Below, piece by piece: positions 54,358 to 62,402 of a stretch of 64,000 nt of DNA. Each line of letters begins with the position of its first letter. Position 1 is the first letter of the stretch. The DNA is from CAVQJU01 sp963712905 (GTDB lineage Bacteria > Acidobacteriota > Vicinamibacteria > Vicinamibacterales > CAVVIG01), in contig CAVQJU010000010.1 in assembly GCA_963712905.1 (NCBI GenBank), positions 682,001 through 746,000 of the forward strand, read 5' to 3'. A program made the position numbers and the translations under genes. Below the pieces are notes generated by a model. That model did no database searches, had not been told where the DNA came from, and was given only the letters and a program-made list of their open reading frames with translations.

Positions 54358-55577
54358 GCCAGCGCAACCTGGCGGTCGTCAAGACGCTGACATACGCGAT
54401 GTTCGCGATGTTCGCGATGACGACGGACTCGGTGGGACTCATCATCCCCGAGATCGTCAAGACGTTCCGGCTGACGCTGACGGCCGCCGGCACGTTTCAA
54501 TATGCCACGATGGCGGGCATCGCGCTGGCCGGCCTGGGGCTCGGAACGCTGTCCGATCGGTTGGGACATCGCCGGACCATCGTCATCGGGCTCACGGCCT
54601 TCGCGGGCGCCTCTTTTCTCTTTGCCGTGGGCGATACGTTCATGTTCTTCGTGGTGCTCATGGGATTGTCCGGAATCGCCATCGGCGTCTTCAAGACCGG
54701 CGCCCTTGCGCTCGTCGGCGACATCTCGAGATCGACCGCCGAACACACCTCCATCATGAACACGGCCGAGGGCTTCTTCGGTATCGGCTCCATCATTGGC
54801 CCTGCCGTCCTCGCGTACCTGCTGACAGCGGGCGTGTCGTGGAAATGGCTGTACGTCATCGCCGGAACGATGTGCCTGGGGCTCATCGTCATGGCACTCT
54901 CGGTGAGTTATCCGAAGTCGACGGCGCGGCCGCGTGGCGTGGCCGTGAATGGAACCATCACCGCCATGAAGAACCCGTACGTCCTGGCATTCTCGGCTGC
55001 GGCCTTTCTCTACGTCGGCGTCGAGGCGGCGATTTACGTCTGGATGCCGACGTTGTTCGCGGGATATCACGGGCGAGCGACATGGCTGGCGGCGTACGGG
55101 ATCTCGATATTCTTCGCGCTGCGCGCCGCCGGACGCTTTCTCGGCGCGTGGATGCTGCTGCGGTTGCAGTGGCACGCCGCAGTCGCCGTGCTCGCCGGCG
55201 CGATCCTGGCGTGCTTCGCCCTCAGCGTGGCAATGGGCGTGGACTGGGCGGTGTATCTGCTCCCCGCATCCGGCCTGTTCATGTCCGTGATCTATCCGAC
55301 CATCAACTCCAAAGGCATCAGCTGCGCGCCGAAAGCCGACCACGGCGCCGCGGCGGGCGTCATCCTGTTCTTCACGTGCGTTTCCGCGGTGCTCGCCCCC
55401 CTGGCGATGGGCGCCGTGAGCGACGCGATGGGACAGATTACGTACGGCTTCTGGCTCGCGACCGGCTTTGCGGGATTGCTCTTTGCCGGCCTGCTGCTGA
55501 ACTGGCTGACCGATCCCACGCGCGCCGCGCTCGAACGGCTCGATCTCGCCGATTACAAGCAGGAGCCCTCCACGTAA
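54354..55577 (+). CDS. MFS transporter
   Basis: This ~407-residue protein has 12 predicted membrane helices and the MFS loop motif 'GTLSDRLGHRRTIVIG' between helices 2 and 3. The start is a GTG overlapping the carboxylesterase stop by 4 bp. It is probably a proton-linked importer (or exporter) of a small organic acid or sugar acid. Coupling with a secreted carboxylesterase suggests uptake of the released product. The exact substrate is not evident. Confidence 0.9.
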   Translation: MSQRNLAVVKTLTYAMFAMFAMTTDSVGLIIPEIVKTFRLTLTAAGTFQYATMAGIALAGLGLGTLSDRLGHRRTIVIGLTAFAGASFLFAVGDTFMFFVVLMGLSGIAIGVFKTGALALVGDISRSTAEHTSIMNTAEGFFGIGSIIGPAVLAYLLTAGVSWKWLYVIAGTMCLGLIVMALSVSYPKSTARPRGVAVNGTITAMKNPYVLAFSAAAFLYVGVEAAIYVWMPTLFAGYHGRATWLAAYGISIFFALRAAGRFLGAWMLLRLQWHAAVAVLAGAILACFALSVAMGVDWAVYLLPASGLFMSVIYPTINSKGISCAPKADHGAAAGVILFFTCVSAVLAPLAMGAVSDAMGQITYGFWLATGFAGLLFAGLLLNWLTDPTRAALERLDLADYKQEPST

Positions 55578-55597
55578 GGATCCGCGCCGCGATTGGC

Positions 55598-56158
55598 TTA
55601 TCGCGACCCTGGCTGGGCTGCCTGCCTTGTCGATGTCGCGCTTTGAGAGCAGCTCGCGGCAATCATCCGAAGGTCTTTGTTGTCCAGGCCCGGGGGAGCG
55701 AGACGCGGCACGGCCGCCGGCCCGGGGGATGTTGGCTGGGGAACGCCGGTGAAGTCGCGCGCCGCGATTGTATCGGGGCTCGGTGGCAGGATCGCCGTCG
55801 CCGGCGCCACGATTCCTTTTACCTGGATGCGGTGACCCACGTGCTTCTCCAGGCCCTGCGGGTTCCGGAGGACGAAGACCGTCTGGCTCGATGACGGCTT
55901 CGGCGCGCCGGGACCGGCAGCATGCGCGCCTGGCGCCAGCCACGGCGTGATCTGGACCGCGACGTCCTTGAGCAGGAACCGATCGGTGTCCCTGGCGAGG
56001 CACCCGGTTGCCGTGATGTCCTGAGGCGGATCGATCTTCGGTTTCTCGATCGGCACACCGGCCTTTGGCTGGGTGCGCTCCTGGGCGGAGGCGCCGGTCG
56101 CCGAACCCAGGAGGCCGGCCAGGCAGATCGCCGGCGCGACGACCTTCATCAGGCGCAT
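55598..56158 (-). CDS. Secreted hypothetical protein
   Basis: This 186-residue protein has a signal peptide (VVAPAICLAGLLGSATGASAQ) and a proline-rich mature part with a compact beta-domain: 'ITATGCLARDTDRFLLKDVAVQITP..FVLRNPQGLEKHVGHRIQVKGIVAP'. That resembles small OB-like/DUF5818-type secreted proteins. Function is unknown. It begins just downstream of the monooxygenase gene stop and may be cotranscribed with it. Confidence 0.65.
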   Translation of the reverse strand: MRLMKVVAPAICLAGLLGSATGASAQERTQPKAGVPIEKPKIDPPQDITATGCLARDTDRFLLKDVAVQITPWLAPGAHAAGPGAPKPSSSQTVFVLRNPQGLEKHVGHRIQVKGIVAPATAILPPSPDTIAARDFTGVPQPTSPGPAAVPRLAPPGLDNKDLRMIAASCSQSATSTRQAAQPGSR

Positions 56159-56159
56159 T

Positions 56160-57609
56160 TCATGCCCCGTCATTCGCGACGAACCCCCGACGGAAGATCT
56201 TTGCGGGATCGACCCTCACATCGACGAGCACGGCCATGAAGGGCGTCATCATTTCTTCCCACGTCATGTTGCCCTGGTAGACCCATCGATTGGGGTTGGG
56301 GTTGAACTTGTTCGAGGTCGAGTTGTTGTAATGCGCCTGCACGTGCAGCTTCGTGCCCGGCGTCACGCGAATCAGGTTCTTCAACACGTATTGCTGCTGC
56401 CAGTTGAAGTCGTACTTGGGGACGCTCAAGGCGACCTGCTGCCGGCCGTCGGGATACATGACCGTGTAGGTCATGTCCTTGCCGCGGAGATGCATGTGCG
56501 GCATCAACATGACGATCTCGGCATCGGCGCCGAATTCCAGTTCCCCCGGAGGGCTGGCGTAGTTCGGATCGTTGGGCGGGATCGCAAAATTCCGGCTGGC
56601 CATCCCGGCGCTTCCCGACACCCAGCGCTTCTGCGGCGGCGTGTCCGAGATGGTGAAGCCGACCTGGGGGAAATCGACGGCTTTCTTCCCGCTGGGGGTG
56701 TAGTGCTGCGCGAACGAGATGTCGTAGCCGGCGGGAATGAGCGCTCCGGCCTTGAACGGCCGATAGTCGAACACCTGGTTGCCGGGCAGGTAGCAGAGGA
56801 ACCCGCCGCCGGCCACGCCGGCCAGCTGCGCCGGCCCGCCGACGTTCGGTCCCGCAGCGGCTGCTTCCGCGGCGCGATTCCCGTTGCGACCCGCCGGCGG
56901 GGCCTGTTGATTCTCGCGCTCCTCGACGCCCTCCTCGTCTCGTGGCTTGTCCGCCCACACCGGCGTGTAGTACCTGGACATCCTCACGATGGGGCACGAA
57001 GCCGATGCACATGTGATGGGTCACCTGCAAATCGCTCGGCTTGATTTCGACCGATGTGATCCAGGTGTCTTTCGTGAACCCGCTCGGCACGATGATCGTG
57101 GTCCACTCGATCACGTTCGATGCCGTCTCCGCGGGCACCTCGAACGCCGGACCGCGGACGACCATGTCCGGCTTGATCACCCATCCGTCCTCCGGCCACA
57201 CGACCGGAGGGGGAGCGTCCTTCGAGTCGCCTTCCATGGCGCCGCCGTCCACCCACTTGACGATGGTCTCGAGCTCGGCAGCCTTCAGCGAGCGGTCGGT
57301 CGCGTACTCGACGCCGTACTGCGGGTCCGCGTGCCAGGGCGGCATCTCCCGCGCCGCGACCTTCGCTCTGATCGAGCGAGCCCACGGCCGCGCCTCGGCA
57401 TAGCTGAGCAGCGACATCGGCGCGATCTGTCCGGGGCGATGACAGTTCTGACAGTTCTTCTGCAGAATCGGGAGGACGTCCTTGTGAAAGGTGACGCCTG
57501 ACGACGACCCCGCCGCTCCGCCCGGCGGTGCCTGGGCGAGCGTGATGGCCCCAATCGAGACGAGCATCGAGCCGGCGATCCCGAATCCCGCGAAATATCC
57601 GCGTGTCAT
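56160..57609 (-). CDS. Secreted cytochrome c/copper monooxygenase-like protein, frameshifted
   Basis: The protein of ~483 residues has a signal peptide, a cytochrome c module ('FHKDVLPILQKNCQNCHRPGQIAPMSLLSYAEARPWARSI', heme site CQNCH) and then a region resembling peptidylglycine-type copper monooxygenase. 'HHMCIGF' and 'MPHMHLRGKDM' supply copper-type His/Met ligands. The first ~208 residues and the rest are in different frames; deleting one base at ~56973 joins 'HREDVQ' to 'YYTPVWADKP'. It is likely a periplasmic copper oxygenase with a built-in electron donor. The substrate is unknown. Confidence 0.85.
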
Positions 57610-57674
57610 ACGAACTCCAGATTTTGACTGGAAAGAGAGTAGCGCGCGGCTCCAGACACCGTCGAGCGGCCGGA

Positions 57675-57693
57675 CGTGATAATCGCTATCACG
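57675..57693. promoter_or_regulatory. Palindromic operator upstream of the copper monooxygenase
   Basis: CGTGATA-N5-TATCACG (7-5-7) lies 66 bp before the ATG at 57609 and 13 bp after the stop of the MetE-like gene. The symmetry suggests a GntR/LacI-type binding site; the regulator is not known. Confidence 0.45.
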
Positions 57694-57705
57694 CCAGGTG
57701 ATGCG

Positions 57706-58905
57706 TCAGGGCCACAGCTGCCTGGTCGCCAGTTCGGCTCCTTCAACCAGCACTCGCAGTTTGGCCCAGGCCAGTTGCGGATGGACTCTGCCGCCCAGCC
57801 CGCAGTCGGTTCCCGCGATGACGTTTTCTCGGCCGACGACGCCTGCGTATTGCACCAGCCTCTCTGCCACCAATTCGGGGTGTTCGAGGACGTTGGTGGC
57901 ATGGCTGACCACTCCGGGGATGAGCACCCGATCGGGCGGCAACTTCACGACATCGCGCCACACCTTCCACTCGTGAGCGTGGCGAACATTGCCGGCCTCG
58001 ACGGAGTACGCCTGGACGTTCACCTTCAGGAGAAGATCAGCGACGTCCTTCAACGGAACGTCCGAGCTATGAGGCCCATGCCAGCTGCCCCAGCACACGT
58101 GCAGCCGCACGCACTGCGGCGGAATGCCTGTGAGCGCGTGATTGAGCGCTTCGACCTGGAACGCGGCCCATTTGCGGTACCCGGCCAGGTCGTCCTGCGC
58201 CGAGTACCACCAGTCATACAAATCCACGAGAGCGGGATCGTCGATCTGCAGAGTAAACCCGGCGTTGACGATGGCCTGGTACTCGTCGTGGATGGCGTCG
58301 GCCAGCGCCCACGTGTACTCCTCCTGGTTCTTGTAGTGCTGGTTCGACAGAATCTGTAACGTTGCCGGCGAAACCGCAGACATGAAGGCCGCGTCGACGC
58401 CACGAGCGCCAAGGGCCGCTTTGAGATTCTCGGTATCGCGTTTGATCAGGGCGTGTCCCGTGTACCTGACGGGCCCGGTACAGGTCAGCTGGGCCAGCCG
58501 CTGGGTCGCCGTCGCTTGTTCTGTACCGGTGCCCTGGCCGCCGGCCATGGCCAGGCCGGTCGCATAGAACTCGCTGAAGTTCGCTCGATCCTTGCTGTGC
58601 ATCGGACCGTAGTTCCGGCCAAGGGTGTTCCCCTCGCGGACCTCGAATCCGGCCATGCGCTCGTACACATACGACCACCACGCGCCGTAGTCGACCGGGG
58701 CGCGAGTCGCCTTGCCGAACTCGCCGTCGTTGACGACGTCGAGTCGGGTCTCGACCTGCTGACGGACGACATCGGTCACCGACGCGGTGAGGCATGCGTC
58801 GAGTGCTGTCGAGGATTCACCATCGCGATAACTGTCGATCAGCCGGTTCGGCCGCGGCAGGCTGCCGGCGTGTGTCGTCAGAATGCGGTCGACGCTCCGC
58901 AGCAT
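57706..58905 (-). CDS. MetE-like (cobalamin-independent methionine synthase II family) protein
   Basis: This 399-residue protein has the C-terminal MetE barrel: 'RILTTHAGSLPRPNRL' at the start, 'DVVNDGEFGKATR', 'VRLHVCWGSWHGPH' (His and Cys zinc ligands) and 'VIAGTDCGLGGRVHPQLAWAKLRVLVEGAE' (Cys ligand). The full N-terminal MetE domain is absent, as in epoxyalkane:coenzyme M transferase and related alkyl transferases. It probably moves a methyl or alkyl group to a thiol; methionine synthesis is not certain. It is divergent from a truncated LysR gene. Confidence 0.88.
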   Translation of the reverse strand: MLRSVDRILTTHAGSLPRPNRLIDSYRDGESSTALDACLTASVTDVVRQQVETRLDVVNDGEFGKATRAPVDYGAWWSYVYERMAGFEVREGNTLGRNYGPMHSKDRANFSEFYATGLAMAGGQGTGTEQATATQRLAQLTCTGPVRYTGHALIKRDTENLKAALGARGVDAAFMSAVSPATLQILSNQHYKNQEEYTWALADAIHDEYQAIVNAGFTLQIDDPALVDLYDWWYSAQDDLAGYRKWAAFQVEALNHALTGIPPQCVRLHVCWGSWHGPHSSDVPLKDVADLLLKVNVQAYSVEAGNVRHAHEWKVWRDVVKLPPDRVLIPGVVSHATNVLEHPELVAERLVQYAGVVGRENVIAGTDCGLGGRVHPQLAWAKLRVLVEGAELATRQLWP

Positions 58906-58944
58906 GGACTCTCCATCAAGGTGTCTGGACTAGAATCTCACCAA

Positions 58945-59436
58945 ATGTCCTCTCTGGACGTGAAACTGCTGGCGATCATCGTGGAGCTGTATCGGACCCG
59001 CAGCGTCTCCCAGACAGGCGAAAATCTTGGTCTCAATCAGCCGGCCGTGAGCATGAGCCTCGCGCGCCTGCGCCGGTACTTCAACGATCCGCTCTTCGTC
59101 CACACTCATCAGGGGATGCAGCCGACCGCGCACGCGGCACACATCATCACCGGTCTCACGGAAGCGCACGAGCTGATTCGAACGGCGCTCGCGTACCATG
59201 AAACCTTCGTTCCAGCGACCGCCTCCAGGACCTTCCGGATCGCCGCGACCGATGTCGGCCAGGCGGTCGTGCTTCCGACGTTGATGAATCGACTTCGCAC
59301 CGAAGCCCCGACGGTCATCGTCGAATACACCAACTTTTCCGAACAATCGCACGCCCAGCTCGCGTCGGGGGATCTCGATGTGGCCCTCGGGTTCATCCCC
59401 CCGCTCGACGGCGGTTTTCACCGGCAGAAAACCTGA
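58945..59436 (+). pseudogene. Truncated LysR-type regulator
   Basis: The first ~160 residues are a normal LysR regulator: an N-terminal HTH ('ELYRTRSVSQTGENLGLNQPAVSMSLARLRRYFNDPLFV'), linker helix and the start of the effector domain ('RTFRIAATDVGQAVVLPTLMNRLRTEAPTVIVEYTN'). It stops after 'DLDVALGFIPPLDGGFHRQK', where ~140 further residues are expected. From ~59430 the DNA is the opposite-strand end of an MBL gene, so this is a rearrangement junction, not a simple stop. The product could bind DNA but not sense an inducer normally. It is divergent from the MetE-like gene. Confidence 0.8.
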
Positions 59437-59854
59437 CCGCCTTCATCTCGTCGTAGTAACCCTTGAGCCCACCCTTGAACGCGACCGTGCTCACGGTACG
59501 GTCCCATCCCAGATCGGCCAGCTTCAAGCCGTCGAAGACCTGGTCGAGCGGCACCTGCCGGCGCGCGAGTGCGGCCATGCGCTCGTTCATCGCCTACTTG
59601 TCGTCCACGACGATGAGTCCCTCGGGCGTGACGCGTACCGCGACGTCTCCGGCCTCGTGCAGGAACCCGTCGTCCGCGTAGGCGCCGCATCCATTGGGCG
59701 CGCATTTATTGAAGGGGCCCCGGAGGACGTAGAGGTTCTCTTTGACCTTCTCGACCTGCATCGGCCGCTCGGGTGGGGGCTGACCGGCGCGGAGAGCCGC
59801 CACGACACCAGCCGCCAGTATCAGGACGATCAGACTCGCACGATTCATTCGCAT
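59437..59854 (-). pseudogene. Internally deleted MBL-fold hydrolase
   Basis: The start (ATG 59854) encodes a signal peptide and 'VEKVKENLYVLRGPFNKCAPNGCGAYADDGFLHEAGDVAVRVTPEGLIVVDDK', the N-terminus of a metallo-beta-lactamase-fold hydrolase. A TAG (59596-59594) follows, and then in the same frame 'AMNERMAALARRQVPLDQVFDGLKLADLGWDRTVSTVAFKGGLKGYYDEMKAV', the C-terminus of the same family. The ~190 central residues, with the HxHxDH site, are missing. The end runs into the truncated LysR gene. It is non-functional as an enzyme. Confidence 0.75.
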
Positions 59855-59881
59855 CTCCAGTCACTCCATCGACGGCGGCAC

Positions 59882-60655
59882 TCAACGTGTGGCCGTGTTC
59901 ATTCGCGGAACGGGCTTGCCCCACACCTCGAACTTGGAGACGGCGACAAAGCCACCGACGCCGTGGCCTGAACCTGGCATCAGCTGCGCCCAACCAATCT
60001 CGTCCACCTTGGACAAATCCGGCTTCTCCACCCAGGTGCCGCGCGTGACCGTCTGGGGCACGTCGAGCTTCAGCCACCGAAGCGACGACAGTACGACTTC
60101 GTTTTCGATATGAGAGACGTCGGGTGTGCCGGTACCCGGGTCGCCAACGAGGAAGGTCCCGTCCGCGAGTTTCACCACAAGCCGGGCCACGTGAAACCCT
60201 GAGACATACGTGCCCCAGATGACACGCCCGCGGTTCGACAGATCCACGAAGTTGTTCTTGTGACGCAGCGTCACGGTCACCGCCCCACACGAGCCGCCCC
60301 AGAGCTCGGGCCTCTCGACGCCGTAGATCATGAGACAGGTTGGACCCTCCCAGTCCTCTGCCCACGAACCCGGGCGTAATGTCTTCCTGTACTCGGGAAT
60401 GTACTTCGCGTTCGGATCGTAGACGGTCAACACCAGGTCTGGAGTCGTCACGACCCCCTGCGTCACGCTGGTAAGCGGAAGCGTGTTGGCATCGTAGGTC
60501 TTGGGATTCCGCCAGTTCTCACTGAAGAACAGCGGGCCCGGGTCCGGCGGCTTGGGAATCCCTCTGGGACGGGGAGGGGGTTGCTGGGCCAACAAAGACG
60601 TCGCGACGCTGCCCGCGAAAGCAATCGCCACACATAGACGAAGGAACGTGCGCAT
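59882..60655 (-). CDS. Secreted hypothetical protein
   Basis: This 257-residue protein has a signal peptide and a mature part with 'LFFSENWRNPKTYDANTLPLTSVTQGVVTTPDLVLTVYDPNAKYIPEYRKTLRPGS' and 'ELWGGSCGAVTVTLRHKNNFVDLSNRGRVIWGTYVSGFHVARLVVKLADGTFLVGD', ending 'GHGVGGFVAVSKFEVWGKPV'. The beta-rich pattern is one I have seen in Acidobacteriota secretomes; no family is assigned. Twenty-seven bp separate it from the collapsed MBL gene downstream, with which it was probably once cotranscribed. Confidence 0.7.
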   Translation of the reverse strand: MRTFLRLCVAIAFAGSVATSLLAQQPPPRPRGIPKPPDPGPLFFSENWRNPKTYDANTLPLTSVTQGVVTTPDLVLTVYDPNAKYIPEYRKTLRPGSWAEDWEGPTCLMIYGVERPELWGGSCGAVTVTLRHKNNFVDLSNRGRVIWGTYVSGFHVARLVVKLADGTFLVGDPGTGTPDVSHIENEVVLSSLRWLKLDVPQTVTRGTWVEKPDLSKVDEIGWAQLMPGSGHGVGGFVAVSKFEVWGKPVPRMNTATR

Positions 60656-60841
60656 AGGGTCCATCCGCGTGGACTACACCACATATACCCCGGATCGATC
60701 AACGCGACGTGGCAGAAGGTGAAGTCCTGCGCGCCTTGCTCGATCGCCTTCCGCGGACGGGCTCAGTTCGGCGCATAATCGGCCCGGAAAGAATCATTGC
60801 TGGCCACAGGGCGCTCACAGGACACGAAATTAGGAGGCTAA

Positions 60842-61767
60842 ATGAAGAGGGTCGTTGTTCTCGCCACGTTACTGATGGCGGGCGCCTCTCGCTCGGCTGG
60901 CGGCGTTCGCAGGCGCCGCCGGCGACCGCGCCGAAGGTCGTCGAAGTCGAAAAGCTTCGCGACAACCTGTTCATGCTCAAGGGCGGCGGCGGCAACACCG
61001 CCGTCTTCGTCGGCACGACCGGCGTCATCGTCGTCGACACGAAGCTCCCTGACTGGGGGCAGCCGGTGCTCGATCAGATCAGGAACCTCAGCGACAAACC
61101 GATCACGCACGATCATCAACACGCACACGCACGGCGACCACGTGAGCGGGAACGTCGAGTTTCCGGCGAGCCGTCGAGGTCATCGTGCACGAGAACACCG
61201 CGGCGAACATGCAGGAGATGCGCGCGTCGACGCAGACCGCGCCGAGCGGTCAGCCGCCGAACATCTTCAAGGCCAACAACGGCCGCGGCATGCCGAAGAA
61301 GACCTTCAAGGACCGGATGACGATCGGGACGGGCGCCGATCGCGTCGATCTCTATTACTTCGGCCGTGGCCACACCAACGGCGACGCGTGGGTCGTGTTT
61401 CCGGCGCTGCGCGCCATGCACGCCGGCGACATCTTCTCCGGCAAGAACATCCCGGGCCTCGATGCCGTCAACGGCGGGAGCGGTCTCGCGATCGCCGACT
61501 CGCTGACGAAGGCCGCCGACACGGTGAAGAACATCGACACCATCATCACGGGGCACAGCGGGACGATGACGATGGCGGATCTCCGCGAGTACGCGCAATT
61601 CAATCGCGACTTTGCGAACGACGTGCGTGCCGGCGAAGGCGGCCGGCAAGTCGGCGGACGAGGTGGCGAAGGCCTGGAGGATTCCGGCGAAGTACGCGGG
61701 CTATGCCACGCCGAGCCCGGTGAGGCTGCTGCAGAACGTTCAGGTCGTCTTCGACGAGTTGAAGTAG
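60842..61767 (+). pseudogene. Secreted MBL-fold hydrolase with about four frameshifts
   Basis: Pieces in three frames encode one MBL-fold protein: a signal peptide (VVVLATLLMAGAS), 'APPATAPKVVEVEKLRDNLFMLKGGGGNTAVFVGTTGVIVVDTKL', 'TIINTHTHGDHVSGNVEFPA' (metal ligands HTHGDH), 'VHENTAANMQEMRAS', 'DLYYFGRGHTNGDAWVVFPALRAMHAGDIFSGKNIPG' and a C-terminal 'AKAWRIPAKYAGYATPSPVRLLQNVQVVFDELK' ending at 61765-61767. Shifts fall near 60895, 61111, 61170 and 61625; the last three are each repaired by deleting one C. The density suggests either decay or sequence error. The intact family resembles the protein deleted at 59437-59854. Confidence 0.75.
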
Positions 61768-61774
61768 GCAGGTC

Positions 61775-62278
61775 CTAGTCCTTCGCTGCGACGTCCCGCG
61801 TTTTCAGCAGCCACTTGCCGTTGAGCCGCTCCAACGTGTCGAAGCTCTGGCCGGCTGCCACGAGCCGCGGCGGCACGTCGCGACCCATCGCGCCGGAGAC
61901 CGTCAGGTAATACGCGTGATACCGGGCATGGTCCTTGTCCGCGAACTCGATCCAGTGGTTCAGCTCCATGTGATACAGCGGTGCCCGTGCCGGCTCGCCG
62001 GCGGCCGGCTGCCGGACGACGAGCTTCGAAAGCGCCTCGCGGCCCTTCGTCACTCTCTCGCCCGCCCCGAACTCCCCGTCCGCCGTGTAGGTCGAGGCGT
62101 AGGTCGCTCCGTCGCCCTTGTCGAGCGCTCGCGTGTACTTCCACATCAGCGCTTCGATCTCGTGACGGTCCCGCGTTTCGCGCGCCGTGCCGTCCTCCCC
62201 GCGCAGCGCGACCGACGCACCCAGGGAAAGCGTCGTCGCCACGATTGCCGTCAGCGCGCAGGCTCTGAGCACCTTCAT
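61775..62278 (-). CDS. Secreted SnoaL-like protein
   Basis: This 167-residue protein has a signal peptide followed by an NTF2/SnoaL-like fold: 'RHEIEALMWKYTRALDKGDGATYASTYTADGEFGAG' and 'YHMELNHWIEFADKDHARYHAYYLTVSG', ending 'YDTLERLNGKWLLKTRDV'-like. Such proteins bind or isomerise small hydrophobic molecules; the exported group is uncharacterised. ATG 62278 is chosen as the signal-peptide start. A TTGACA/GATGAT promoter lies upstream. It is convergent with the frameshifted MBL gene. Confidence 0.82.
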   Translation of the reverse strand: MKVLRACALTAIVATTLSLGASVALRGEDGTARETRDRHEIEALMWKYTRALDKGDGATYASTYTADGEFGAGERVTKGREALSKLVVRQPAAGEPARAPLYHMELNHWIEFADKDHARYHAYYLTVSGAMGRDVPPRLVAAGQSFDTLERLNGKWLLKTRDVAAKD

Positions 62279-62341
62279 AGGAAGCTCCTGTTCAGGGGAG
62301 ACCGATGCAGCGGGTGCCCACCGGCTCCGGTTGAGAAGCGG

Positions 62342-62371
62342 ATCATCGTGGCTCACCAGCGAATCTGTCAA
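62342..62371 (-). promoter_or_regulatory. Promoter of the SnoaL-like gene
   Basis: TTGACA (62371-62366) and GATGAT (62347-62342) on the minus strand, 18-nt spacer, about 64 nt before ATG 62278. Inferred from consensus only. Confidence 0.4.
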
Positions 62372-62402
62372 TGCAGGCCGTCACGCTGCGAGGAACGAAC
62401 GT

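Noticed and set aside
54333..56003. Long minus-strand frame of ~556 codons
   Set aside because: Antisense to the MFS gene; no motif.
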